Program-made: the position numbers and the translations under genes
Notes under the pieces: generated by a model
Databases searched by the model: none
Told to the model about the DNA's origin: nothing
The model's input: the letters and a program-made list of their open reading frames with translations, nothing else
From: Mortierella alpina
Lineage: Eukaryota; Mortierellomycota; Mortierellomycetes; Mortierellales; Mortierellaceae
Assembly (NCBI GenBank): GCA_029449245.1
Contig: JANATF010000003.1
Location: 2,294,001-2,358,000 of the forward strand
Length of the DNA stretch: 64,000 bases
Direction of reading: 5' to 3'
Shown here: piece after piece, positions 23,385 through 33,296 of the stretch
Layout of the letters: every line of letters starts with the position of its first letter
How positions within the stretch are numbered: the stretch's first letter is position 1

Positions 23385-25241
23385 TCAACCCCAGAAAATT
23401 CTTTGGCTTGAGTCGATCGTGCTGTGGCAAACCACACACTCCGGGTGGTCACGGATACATCTGTCGCACATGGCCAGGTGAAAGCATGGCTTATTGGCCT
23501 TTGACAGCGTTCCTTCCTTGCAGAGTCGACATCGCAGCGTCGGGTTGTCACACCCATCCACCCGTAGCGCCGCTGCATACTCCCGTAGGCGTCCTGTGGA
23601 CCCCTGCCAAGTCATCAACCTCACTTCGACTGCCTGAAACGACTTCTCGGCACTTATCCTTGCAGGTGCGAGACTTTGGTCCAGTTGACAAAGTCGGTCT
23701 CCGAGGATAGCATATGTGTCCTGCAGTTGCTTAAGACGTGACGCCGCCACGGATTCGGGCCATATCCTTTTGCTTTTGCTCGCAAACCTCCTGCTCTTGT
23801 CCTCTATCCGTCCACCCGCGTCCACCAACCCTCCGGGTAAGACCAACATGCGAGGCCTAAATGGTTCTGTCGATGGAATCTCGGCATACGATTCCTCCGT
23901 GTCGCACCGGTCCTCAGAATCCTCCTCATCGTCATTATCCATATCGTCTCCGTCATCATCGGCCTCAGCAGCCGGAAGATGCTGAGATCTATCGCTAGAA
24001 ACGTCCCGCCTGCGCCTTAAATTACTATACAAAGGGTCCACCCATTCCATTATGCCTGACTCTGGTTGATGCGGATCATGCTGGTGTATCCGCCGCTGCT
24101 CAATCAAACCCCATGCCGCTGCCGAGCCGCTGTCGTCCGAGCAGTCAAGCTTATTGGTACCATCTTTACCCTCGGTCTCCAGTTTGGAATCCCACTGGCC
24201 TCTGCTTGAGAAAACGAGCGGGTGAATCGGGTATTCAGGCTGCCAGCTAACCCATTTTGCGGCATCCATGAACCGGCTGCATCCGCGCCTAGAGTCGTCG
24301 AGACGTAATGCGCAAAAATAGTCGACCCGCGCTCCTGATCCATGATGAGGTGTTGACGATAATCTCATTCGTACTCCACAGAAACAGAACGGCGCTCCCC
24401 CTGCTGGTGAGGTCTTTCCATGCAATACTTCTCTTTCCCAGTTGACCCACCGACCGACGGTGGCTAGATGCGCATCACAAGCGCTATCGTGAGCCTTACG
24501 TAAAAAAGTTCCGTGAAGACACGGATGCCGCAATACAATCTCATGGTGACGCCTGGCGTAGATGCTTTCGCACTCGGGTAAAGCCTTGTTGTAGTCCAGC
24601 AAACTGTCCTCGCGCGCGAACTCGGCATTCCAGATAACGGGTTTGAACGCCTGCCAGTCATCCCCATGCATATGGAATCCACAGATGACCCTCCGTCGTT
24701 TTTTGGTTGCTGCCGAGGTTCTACTGATCATGGCCGGTTCTTGTTTCGAAGAGCAGCGAGTGCTCTTGCCGCTGTCAATATGGCTATAGTCTCCCGGAGC
24801 TGGTTCTCCACTGGCTACCGCTGACTTGTTCCGCTGGCCTCCCCAATATGGAGGCAGGTCGTTCTTGGTCCCCTCGACGAGGATCGTGAGTGCATTGACG
24901 ATATCCTGAATAGCAGGCCGTTTTTTGTCCTTGTTTGAAGAAAGGCTTGGCGACGAGTGGGAGGAGCAGACCTCAAGCGCAGAGGGGTTGGCGACTCGCT
25001 GCTGTGGGGAGGGGGAGCGAGGGAATTGTCTGTAATGCGCGAGGCTGGGTGCGCGGGCTGGGCTGCACTGGACTTGCCGCAGAGGGTCATGGGCGAGATG
25101 GAGCCAGAGGTCCTGGTCAGTGTAATGGCATTCGTACACGATGCCAACGTTTGCGGTCTGCAGCCTGGCTGAAGGCTTGAAGCAGAAGCAGTGGGGGGTC
25201 GAGTCCTTGCACGTGGCCAAAGTGGTGCTTGCAACAGGCAT
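23385..25241 (-). CDS. RING-finger protein with cysteine-rich N-terminal half (function unknown)
   Basis: One uninterrupted frame of 618 residues from an ATG at 25241 to a stop at 23385. The last ~55 residues form a RING-like finger: CRLCKEGTLSKANKPCFHLA, CDRCIRDHPECVVC, with the C-x2-C...C-x-H-x3-C-x2-C...C-x2-C spacing of C3HC4 RINGs of the type placed at the C-terminus of some E3 ubiquitin ligases. The first two thirds carry repeated cysteine/histidine clusters: HCFCFKPSA...YECHY, CGFHMHGDDW, and FCFCGVRMRL...YFCAL...GCSRFMDAAKWVSW; the last resembles a degenerate GRF zinc finger. A very acidic run (ADDDGDDMDNDDEEDSED) lies near residue 440. E3 ligase activity is inferred from the RING only; substrate and compartment are unknown. 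No introns are needed, unlike most neighbours. Confidence 0.72.
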   Translation of the reverse strand: MPVASTTLATCKDSTPHCFCFKPSARLQTANVGIVYECHYTDQDLWLHLAHDPLRQVQCSPARAPSLAHYRQFPRSPSPQQRVANPSALEVCSSHSSPSLSSNKDKKRPAIQDIVNALTILVEGTKNDLPPYWGGQRNKSAVASGEPAPGDYSHIDSGKSTRCSSKQEPAMISRTSAATKKRRRVICGFHMHGDDWQAFKPVIWNAEFAREDSLLDYNKALPECESIYARRHHEIVLRHPCLHGTFLRKAHDSACDAHLATVGRWVNWEREVLHGKTSPAGGAPFCFCGVRMRLSSTPHHGSGARVDYFCALRLDDSRRGCSRFMDAAKWVSWQPEYPIHPLVFSSRGQWDSKLETEGKDGTNKLDCSDDSGSAAAWGLIEQRRIHQHDPHQPESGIMEWVDPLYSNLRRRRDVSSDRSQHLPAAEADDDGDDMDNDDEEDSEDRCDTEESYAEIPSTEPFRPRMLVLPGGLVDAGGRIEDKSRRFASKSKRIWPESVAASRLKQLQDTYAILGDRLCQLDQSLAPARISAEKSFQAVEVRLMTWQGSTGRLREYAAALRVDGCDNPTLRCRLCKEGTLSKANKPCFHLAMCDRCIRDHPECVVCHSTIDSSQRIFWG

Positions 25242-25388
25242 TGCCTCGGATGAAAGGTGGTGGAGGTCGTGGTGATGCAGTGCGTGTTGGCAAGGAGGTG
25301 TCAGAGGATGAATGGAGTGGACTGGGCGAAAAAAAAGAGGTTATTTTTTTTTATTTAACTCCCACTCTTGCACTTGCATAGAGATCCA

Positions 25389-27159
25389 CTATTGGACAAA
25401 TACTTGTGGCGCGAAGTTGTCGTCTGCACACTCGGACAGGCCCTGGTACGGGTAGGTGTCAAAGCGGCCATGATTCTCCTCAAACTCCTCGTCCAAATCG
25501 CTATCATCTTCGCTGTCGTCGTAGGATCCTTCGCTAACCTCCCCATATACATCGTCAACCGAGTACCGCGGAAGATCTTCGTCATCACCACTCAGCAACG
25601 GCACACGCGCACTCTCATCCTCGAGCTGCTTTTCGCTCTTAAAGTATCCAGACTCCTCATCGCCACTGTCTGTCTGCTCTTCCTCTGTCTGCTCCATCAT
25701 GGCAAGGTGCTTAAAGAGGATCGACAACAGCAACACTCCCATCAACTATCAGCGAAAGCGCAAAGGAAAAAATCAATGATCAGAGGGGCGATGCAAAAAA
25801 TACTATCGCCTTTTCCTTGGATAGCTCATGGTACAATGGATAGCTCACCTGGATCAGACGGATGCACAGAATCAGACATCCCAGACGTCGCAGACGCTTT
25901 CCAAACCGCTGCTGCAGAATATCCGCACAGAATGGGACGGGTCCCTCCACGCTGCTGGGAGCTAGAACAGCCCTGTCGTCCTGTGAACTAAAGCCTTGGC
26001 AATGGAACTAGGTTGTTGAACGGATCGCAGAGGACGTTAATAAAGAGTCCATGTCTTTTGTAATAACGTCAACATACCAGTGGTTTCCTGAGTCTCCTAC
26101 CTCGATCTGCAGATCACGAATAAGGCTCTTGTCGGTATCGTACGCTTTGTCCCATGACTTCTCCAGCGCTTCTAGGATCCAGCTCGTACCCGACATGAAG
26201 CCAGCGATTGCATACACAACTTGGACAGCAATGAAGCACAATACTAGTATGAAATACTGCAAAATCCGTGTGTGTTAACATCTCCATGCCATTTCTTTAT
26301 GGTCGCATGGAGGCACACGATTTTTTTCCCTACCAAGTTCATGAGACGTTTGCAGCCCTTGGCAACGCCAAGGAGGCCCATGATAGAGACGACCACAACG
26401 CCAATACCCATGATATCGATGCCGAGTGAGAGAGTTGGGGTCAAGGTGATGCCGTGTTGCATAGATCCAGCCGGACTGCTCTGGGCTTGGAGTATCTGCA
26501 TCAACAGTACTGAAGCTGGGATCTGTGCCGTGCGAACAGTGCGAGTGAGGGACGAAAAGATAAAGAGAGTTTATGCACGGGGCAAGTTAGCTACGAGTGT
26601 TCAGTATTAAGGTTGTAGCTTTCGGCGAGTGAATAATGGGAATTAGGACACCAGAGGATGGCGGATGAGGAATCAACCAATCGATTTTGTTCAAGAACAA
26701 AAAAGCATCTCTCGAGTGCGCTGGTACACTCGCCGTGGTTTGACGACGATATATCATCGAGATCATATCACCGGTGTATAGACGTGGTAATTGCAGGAGT
26801 TGATCAAAGGGATAGGGAACTGGATCCCCCTTTTTTTTCTTCTGCCACACCTAAACAGGGAGCCACGGAGAGGGTAACTTTGGAAACTGCAAGCCCCATT
26901 CTTTCCACACCTCGTTTGCTTCAGCCCAAACTCATTTTTCACTAGATCTGTCCGCATTTTTAACCGATCATGAACAACGATTCGCTCCATGTGTTCGACT
27001 TGCCATAGTTGCTAGAAAGATAAGGGGTGCAATGCACCATTGCAGCGTTCTTGAAGGTGCGCTGTACAGCTCCTCCTGACGCGCACGTTCCATGGACTCT
27101 GTAGTGTATTCCAGCAACAGAGTGCGAGTCCGTGTGTCCTTTTCTTGCAGTGAGCTCAT
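25389..27159 (-). CDS. Tetraspanin-like four-pass membrane protein with acidic tail
   Basis: Five-exon model on the minus strand: 27159-27004, 26522-26334, 26256-26078, 25987-25849, 25745-25389; 339 residues. The first intron (26523-27003) is a GC-AG intron: exon 1 ends ...LIFLATM and is followed by GCAAGT. Joining it to exon 2 (IPASVLLMQILQ) creates one continuous membrane segment. Further segments are IMGIGVVVVSIMGLLGV, YFILVLCFIAVQVVYAIAGF and the C-terminal LGCLILC...LLLSILF. Between the third and fourth lies a ~75-residue loop with two cysteines (NHC and PFCADIL), the place of the large extracellular loop, but no clear CCG motif. The cytosolic tail is highly acidic (DDSEDDSDLDEEFEENHG). 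Topology fits the tetraspanin class; sequence identity is weak. The start could lie further upstream, as the frame stays open to about 27240. Confidence 0.6.
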
Positions 27160-28239
27160 GCTTGAGTATCCTGTGCGCTTGGCGTGCTGTTGATTATGTA
27201 TGGCTGTAGACACGATGTCAGTGAACGAGCTGTCCGGAGCACAGGTGAAAGACTGGGGACAAAGCGAAGTGAAGAAAAGAATAAGAGTGCGAATTTGAGC
27301 AAGGGGGGATCAATCCGCTATGTATCTTTATACACCCAAGTTTCGCCACTGCAAGCTCTGTTGAACAGCGTACATTCTTTGTCGTTCAGGGTGCACAACT
27401 CCACTTTGTCAGAGCAAGGATGAAAAAAAACAGTGGTTGATTGGGAGCACAAGAGGACAAAGGAGAGAGTGCGACTGTGGTAAGTGCAAAAAAGGAGAGC
27501 GGCCATAATGCATGGAGACTTTTGCACATAGTGGATAGCAAGTTGACGACACACGTCCTGCTCCTTCATTCAAGTGAGGAATGGAATGCGCCGCATCAAT
27601 TTGCTTGTCCGAAAACCACAGCCAGAAGGATGCCCAATATTCGACGCTCGGCTGTCCGAAATGACGATCAATGCCCACCGCGCATCCACCCGCCACTTGC
27701 GCCGACTGCACAACCAGGTTCCTTAATATTCCCTTCACCAGTGAGGGATACGAAAGCTAAGCTCGGTGTCGAATATCACTGACCGGGTTGGAGCCGTAGC
27801 GGATTGAGATCAGGATGCTGGGCGTTCAGTTTTGCCACGAAATAAAAAAAGCAGTGGATAGTGGAATGATGGAATGCCAAAGGCTCTCGAGAGATCCTGC
27901 AAGATCGAAATGGAATACCCACCCCCTCACCTTCAGGATTCGATGGGAATGCCACCCCTTACTTTACAAAACGCGTCGTCCTGAGTTTTTGAAGTACACG
28001 TTGATCCAGCAGCGCAGCTTTTGGACTAGAGACGCCTACCTAGTTACACAGGGGAGGACTGGACCCTTTCGGTCGTTTTGTGATCTGGAGCGATCGTTGG
28101 GAGAAAGCTGAACGTCGCGTCCGGACTCTTGCTCTACTCTTGGAATATACAGTAAATCTCGGTCCTTATCAATACGAGCTCCATGAAGTACCATCCCCTT
28201 GTCTGCAATGCTCCTGGATTCAGGCTAAAAGTCCAATAG
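27160..28239. other. Region between the tetraspanin start and the Fanzor fragment
   Basis: No complete gene is visible. Around 27815-28111 on the plus strand there is a 99-codon open frame (SRDPARSKWN..., RRPEFLKYTLIQQRSFW) that could be a worn part of the Fanzor gene downstream, but no family motif is clear enough to claim it. The leftmost part should contain the tetraspanin promoter. Confidence 0.35.
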
Positions 28240-28803
28240 TGACGAGACACCACAGCGTGCCAAGCGAGCAGACTATGAGCAGGTGCTGAACGTTGTCCTC
28301 AGAACGATCGGCACCCGGACAGGCGATGTACAGCGGAGTCCTGGGCTGGATGTCGTTGTCGTTCTTGGCGATGGGCAGTTTGAGGGTGTCCGTGGACGAG
28401 CCTCCTTCCACGAGAAGGTCGCCGAGTTTTTGTACCAAAAGGTGGCTATTGGCTCAACGTTGACTGATATGAGACTGACACAATTTTCCTATCTTACAAT
28501 CTTGAAGATCGTACCTGAAAGCTGACGGCACTTGGCTGCCCGGTCACCAAGGTGGGTGAGCACAAGACCAGCAGCGTGTGCCTTCGCTGCGATGCTGCCG
28601 TCAGGAAGGAGATGCGCAGGGTTACCTGCACGGCCTGCAATGTGCCGATGCACAGAGATAGCGCGGGAGCGCACAATATCGCTCGCATCGGCATGGCCCA
28701 GCTCCTCCAAGAACCAAGGCCGGTGTCCCTCCAACGCCCCACCCAGGGCCAACCCGTAGCCCAGGCTGAAGAGGAGGATGAAGGAGACTTTGGTCTCGAT
28801 TAA
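28240..28803 (+). pseudogene. Fanzor (TnpB-like) RNA-guided nuclease, C-terminal fragment
   Basis: Two segments, 28240-28441 and 28522-28803, join across an 80-nt intron (GTGGCT...CTGAAAG). They give a sequence typical of the end of Fanzor proteins: VVVVLGDGQF (28355-28381), then RASFHEKVAEFLYQKLTALG, then VTKVGEHKTSSVCLRC, then VTCTACNVPMHRDSAGAHNI. Visible are the RuvC-II glutamate (Glu of KVGEHKTS, 28558-28560), a four-cysteine zinc ribbon (Cys at 28579, 28588, 28627, 28636) and the RuvC-III aspartate (Asp of HRDSAGAHN, 28657-28659). The final QEPRPVSLQ also resembles the tail of fungal members. In TnpB and Fanzor these residues belong to the RuvC nuclease that cuts DNA guided by an omega RNA. 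The RuvC-I aspartate and N-terminal wedge/REC parts were not found upstream, where this frame is stopped at 28226. It is probably a decayed insertion, though an unrecognised upstream exon structure is possible. Confidence 0.68.
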
Positions 28804-28861
28804 CCGGCGTGAAGAGTCGCAACAATTTGTAGAATAACGGGCGTCTTCCGGCCTTCGGGCG

Positions 28862-28902
28862 ACGAGCGAGCGTTGAGCGACCAGCGAGCGAGCGACCTTT
28901 GC
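28862..28902. repeat. Short GAGCGAGCG-type degenerate repeat
   Basis: The sequence repeats GCGA/GAGCGA units (GACGAGCGAGCGTTGAGCGA then CCAGCGAGCGAGCGACC), just after a CGGGCG...CGGGCG pair at 28838-28861. It sits 60 nt after the Fanzor stop codon and 120 nt before the golgin ATG, so it belongs either to the element end or the golgin promoter. Confidence 0.4.
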
Positions 28903-29017
28903 TAACATTTATTCTAATTTTTAGCCACAGGGCTCTGCACCTACAGTCGACCCCTTTTACATCCACACCATTCTGGAAACATAGCATCCTCATCTAGCGG
29001 GCTTGACATCCCATCTC

Positions 29018-32000
29018 ATGTTCAACACCCTGCTCAAAAAGGCCTCCGAGTCTTCCTTCGCAGCCATGGCTAGCGAGGCCCTGGAGGCACGCCCGGGCTC
29101 ACCTGCTGGCACTCGACGGCCACCTGGCTCGCCATTGGCGGGACAGCAGCAGAACGGTGCTACTCAAGCTCGAAAGGCATGCCATCAGCAAACGCTCCCA
29201 TCGCTTCTATATGCATTCATCGCACGAAAAAGCCAAGTTACCCGTCTCTCCATGGCGAGAGGATGCAGACTGTCATCTGACATCTTGAGTTTCCTCGTTC
29301 GCGACCTCATTCATTTTAGCCAAGAGTTCCCAATCCTCGGACAACTAGCTCAGGACCATCCAAGTAGGTTTATCACTGCTCTCACACTTTTGCAATGTTC
29401 CTGGTAATACCTTTGTCGTTCATCTTGCAGAATCGAATGACTAACAAGTGAATGTCGGTTGTGCCCATGGACGAGTATAGTCCGCATTCAAGTAACGCGC
29501 AGCTCGCTTCACAGCTAGATGAAGCCCACAGCGATATCGAATCTTTCCAGAAGCTCCTTCAAAAAGCTGCTCAGGAAAAGGCAGAGGCAAGTCCAAGACG
29601 AAGGTCCTTAGTTCCAAATTGTTGAATCTGTACCAGCTTTATTAACTATCGATCGCTTTACAGGCAGAGAAAAGCGCCGATCAACTACGAAATGAGAAGG
29701 ACACACTGTGCGAGGAACTAGAAGAGGCGAGGGCAGTTATCAAAGCGATGCGATCGACTCTCGAAGACAAGGCAGCAGACGAGTTTTTGTCTCCAAAGCT
29801 GGCCGGCCAAGATGGCGCCATGGATGTTGGCAAAAGTGATCCGCTAGGGGCAGCATTATTGGGGAATGGCGTTCTTGACAGCCCACCGACAGAGAGCTCT
29901 GAACCAACGGAGTCCTTGCCCGCAAGTGCAGCCGTTGAACCTTTAGTAGGCACTTCTTCGGTACAGGCATCCGTTACAACCGCGTTGGAGGAGAGGATCA
30001 AAGATCTTTCGTTACAGCTTTCAACACAAACAGAGAAATGTCAGGAGTTTGAGGGGGCACTTAATCAGCGTTCAGAGGATCTAAACAAGCAGAAATCGGA
30101 TCACGACGAGAAGATGAAGAAGATGAAAGCAATCTTTGCTGCTGCGAACAAGAACTTGAACGAGTACAGGCAGACGATTGCAGCCAAGGACGAAGAGATT
30201 GCAGAGTTAAAGTCGCGACTGGAGACCCAACCACCCGCTATCTCGGAGGAGCAAGCCAGCGAGCAGAATCGTGAGTACCTTGCCAAAAAAAAAAAAAAGC
30301 ACACGTTTCGCAAGCGACAACTGAAATCGAGAAGCATGTACCCTAACAATACTTTGATTTCGATGTCATTTTAGAAGCTGTTCAGGATTTGGAAGCCGAG
30401 TTGAAGAGTCAGTCTGAGGCAGCAGCGATCAAGGTCCAGCAGTTGGTGCGTGTGCGATATATGGCACTATTTTGTATGATTTCAACATACCTTACTCACT
30501 GCCCTTGCTTCACTTTTTCTAGGAGGGCAAATATAGACAGACGAATTCGCAGCTAGAAAAACTCAAAGTAGAATACCAACAGTACAAGCAGCGCGCCAGC
30601 ACATTGCTTCAACAACAGCGCGAGTCAGTTCAAACGGATGATGACAGCAAATTGAAGGAACTGCAGGATCAATTGGATGTAATGTCGAAAGATAACAGGT
30701 AAGCGAATACAGTATTTGAAGCCATCATGTCGCTGTTGTTACAATCATGACCGATCTTTGACACGTTATCTCTTGATTGTAGGTCAATCGCCAATGATCT
30801 TCAGGAAGCTGAGACTCGAAAAGTACGGGCGGAGAGCGAACTGCAGCTGGCTATGGATCAAATAGCGAGCTTGGAATCCAGTCATGAGATTAGCCGTCGC
30901 CAAGAACGTCAACATACGCGTCAATTGAAGGATCTTGAGAGAGCTCTCAAGGATGCACAGCGGGAACGTGAAGCTGCTGAATCACGGATCGCCTCGATTC
31001 AGGAGCTGCAAGCAGTAGAAGCCCAAAGTCTGATGCAGGAGCTTGGTGGCAACACTAAACATATCGAGGAGCGGCTTGCCAAGAAGGAGGAAGAGAATGC
31101 AGAGCTCCATAGAATCCTGGATCGTTCGAGCGACGAGTTGGCGGCAGCAAAGCAGGAGATTCAGAACCTAAGGGATCTTATCAGCAGCTCTGAATCAAAG
31201 GCGGACATGTCGACCTTTGCCAGCGTAAGCGCCTCACCCCACAACGACGCTGAAGTCAAGAGCCAGGTGCAGCAACTCATGATTTCGACTGGACTGGGAT
31301 CAAGACCGCCATTTCCACTTCAGGACCAAGAATCACCCATATCAAGGACCTCCTCCTCAGTATCTCTTCCAACAGAAAGGCCACCAGTCTATTGTAGGTT
31401 CTGATGGGGCCTTGTGTTTAACAGGGTCGATTGAGTGAATTGCGCGCTAGACTCTGCAGGGTTGGAGAACGCCGACATTAACTTTGGTGCTTTGTTTGGG
31501 ATACCACGAATAGCCACACTATCTGATCTACTGGCAGCGAAGCCGTTGGTGGACCGGTCGCCCTTTTCTGAGCCCAATGCTGGTCCTGCTGTCACCAACG
31601 CCCCACTGTCGTCTACGAAAGAGAAGGAATACCAGGTCAAACTTCAACACTTGACGGAGCTTTTGAACGAGAGCGAGGCTAACCATCAGCGATTGCTGGA
31701 TCAAGAAAAGGTATATGGGCAAAAGTTTTTTGTAACACCTTTTGCCCCTGGCTAAAGCATTCAAGACTTGTGTTGATGTGTTCAGGTTACTAAATGCCTT
31801 GGCCTTTTGCCTTTATCCTTTCATTCATCTGTTCAACTGCTGCTACAGCTTTTAAAGGAAGAAATCCGGAACCAGGATCGCGCCGAGAGACGGCAGAATC
31901 TCAGCGTGGACTACCTCAAAAACATTGTACTCAAGTATCTGGAGACAACAGACCGGGAACCGCTTCTTCCCGTCCTGACGACGGTTCTGCAGCTCTCGCC

Positions 32001-32085
32001 CGCAGAAGTGGCGTCATTACGGAAAAAGAACCAGGTGTCTGCCTCGTCGCTGGTCCTAGGCGGACTGTTTGGCGGGGGACACTGA
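29018..32085 (+). CDS. GRIP-domain golgin (trans-Golgi coiled-coil tether)
   Basis: Later exons are clear: 29664-30270, 30375-30445, 30523-30698, 30783-31393, 31460-31710, 31849-32085, with consistent phases. Before them an exon ending at 29586 is followed by a GC-AG intron (29587-29663, GCAAGT...TTTACAG). The start is placed at the ATG at 29018 (MFNTLLKKASESSF, typical of golgin N-termini), but its junction to the exon near 29481 could not be closed in phase; a start at 29452 is the alternative. Most of the protein is heptad-rich coiled coil (QLDEAHSDIESFQKLLQKAA, LKVEYQQYKQRAS, KDLERALKDAQREREAAESR). The C-terminus has a GRIP domain: LSVDYLKNIVLKYLETTDRE, then LLPVLTTVLQLSPAEVASLR, which in Imh1/GCC golgins binds Arl1-GTP on trans-Golgi membranes. 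Length is roughly 800 residues. Function is inferred from GRIP plus coiled coil. Confidence 0.85.
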
Positions 32086-32283
32086 TGCGCCTTTTTTTGC
32101 TTCTTTTCAATCGCCATAGAAAAACGAACAGAGCCTGTACAAAAAAATCGCCCATTTTTTTTTTTTTTTTGGAACAAATTGTATTTGGATGGTGTTTGCA
32201 AAATCAGACCATGACAGGAAAGAATCGTATACCGTCCGATCCGACAAATGGATCGGAGAAGAAATAGGGAGCGCACGTCTTTT

Positions 32284-33038
32284 TTATTCTCTGATGGCGC
32301 GGAGGTTGACGTAGTACTGCTCGCGCGAGATACGGTTAGCCTGGGCGATCTTGTACCAGAAGGTGAAGGCAGCGGTGCTATCAGACCAGGTCCGAAGAAG
32401 AAAAAGAATACATGAATCAGGATAATGTCACATCTCAACAACCGTTGACTGATATGAGGGTGGGGATGAGATAGAGTGAAGGCGGGTGGAGCTGGTTTGG
32501 GCATGATGGAAAAGGACGAAATGTCTGAGATGGATGGCCGGAGTCAGGTTTCTGTGCCTATTTTAGGGCTATCCGCGCAACGAGCACTTGATTCCCATGC
32601 ACGCTGGGCGTTTTTGAGTTTGGTTCGCCTCCCCAGGGCACTATACTCTTCTCGGAGGAAACAAAAACCTGATCGACCCGCATAGCCCTTGGAAGCAGTG
32701 ACCGATGGCGAGTTTTATGGAATCCAGCTAGTGGTGCATGCTGTTGGAATGAGTCCTGTTCCTGTGTCCTGGTGGCATTCGCACTAGCGGTAGCCGACTG
32801 TTCGTAGCCGCTCGGACTGCTCTACGAAGCTTATCCCGAAAATCCGGGCGGGCACAAAAAAAACCGTGCTCAGGCCTAATAATTTCGTGCGAATGCTATG
32901 GCGAGGAGGTAGAGTGGGAAAGAGAGCAAAGTTGATGGTGCCGAGGGACTGGATAACCTACCCTCCGAGAGTGAGGGCGATGCCGATATGGGTCAGCATC
33001 GACTTGGCGAGCATGTTCTGGACGGGAGCGATAGCCAT
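32284..33038 (-). CDS. COX9: Cytochrome c oxidase subunit VIIa-like (Cox9 type)
   Basis: Two exons on the minus strand, 33038-32962 and 32377-32284, encode only 56 residues (yeast Cox9 is 59). The start MAIAPVQNML matches the MTIAPI-type N-terminus of Cox9. One membrane helix follows (THIGIALTLGGTAAFTFWYK), then a charged matrix-side or intermembrane tail with the conserved KI...N-x-R-E-x-YY pattern (ISREQYYVNLRAIRE). Cox9 is a small nuclear-encoded structural subunit of complex IV in the mitochondrial inner membrane. The intron is 584 nt, more than three times the coding length; its donor GTAGGT and acceptor CTGATAG are good and complete a Gly codon. The gene is too short for most ORF searches, so the identification rests on ends, length and hydrophobicity pattern. 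Confidence 0.78.
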
Positions 33039-33296
33039 GGTTTGAAAGTGCTCAAGGGAGAGGAGAGGATAGGGAGGAGAGAGAGTCCTTTTGGTCTGTC
33101 GGGCGCCCTTTTTATGGGTAAGCGCGGTGGTGGATCATCACATGATCTGGATGTGGTCGTGCCTTGGTGGCCAGAGTCTCTCGCGATACTCAATGGGCAG
33201 AGATGTCGTGTGAGCAACAAACACAACAAAGCTTGCGTTTCCAACAAAAAAAAAAGTAAAAGAGTTCAAGGCAGACGGCTTTATGTAGCAGGGAAG

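Noticed and set aside
28489-28908. 140-codon minus-strand frame over the Fanzor fragment
   Set aside because: It is the shadow of the plus-strand zinc-ribbon sequence, which has clear family motifs; the minus-strand peptide has none.
31794-32267. 157-codon plus-strand frame
   Set aside because: It overlaps the GRIP-domain exon of the golgin in a different frame and runs into T-rich 3' sequence.
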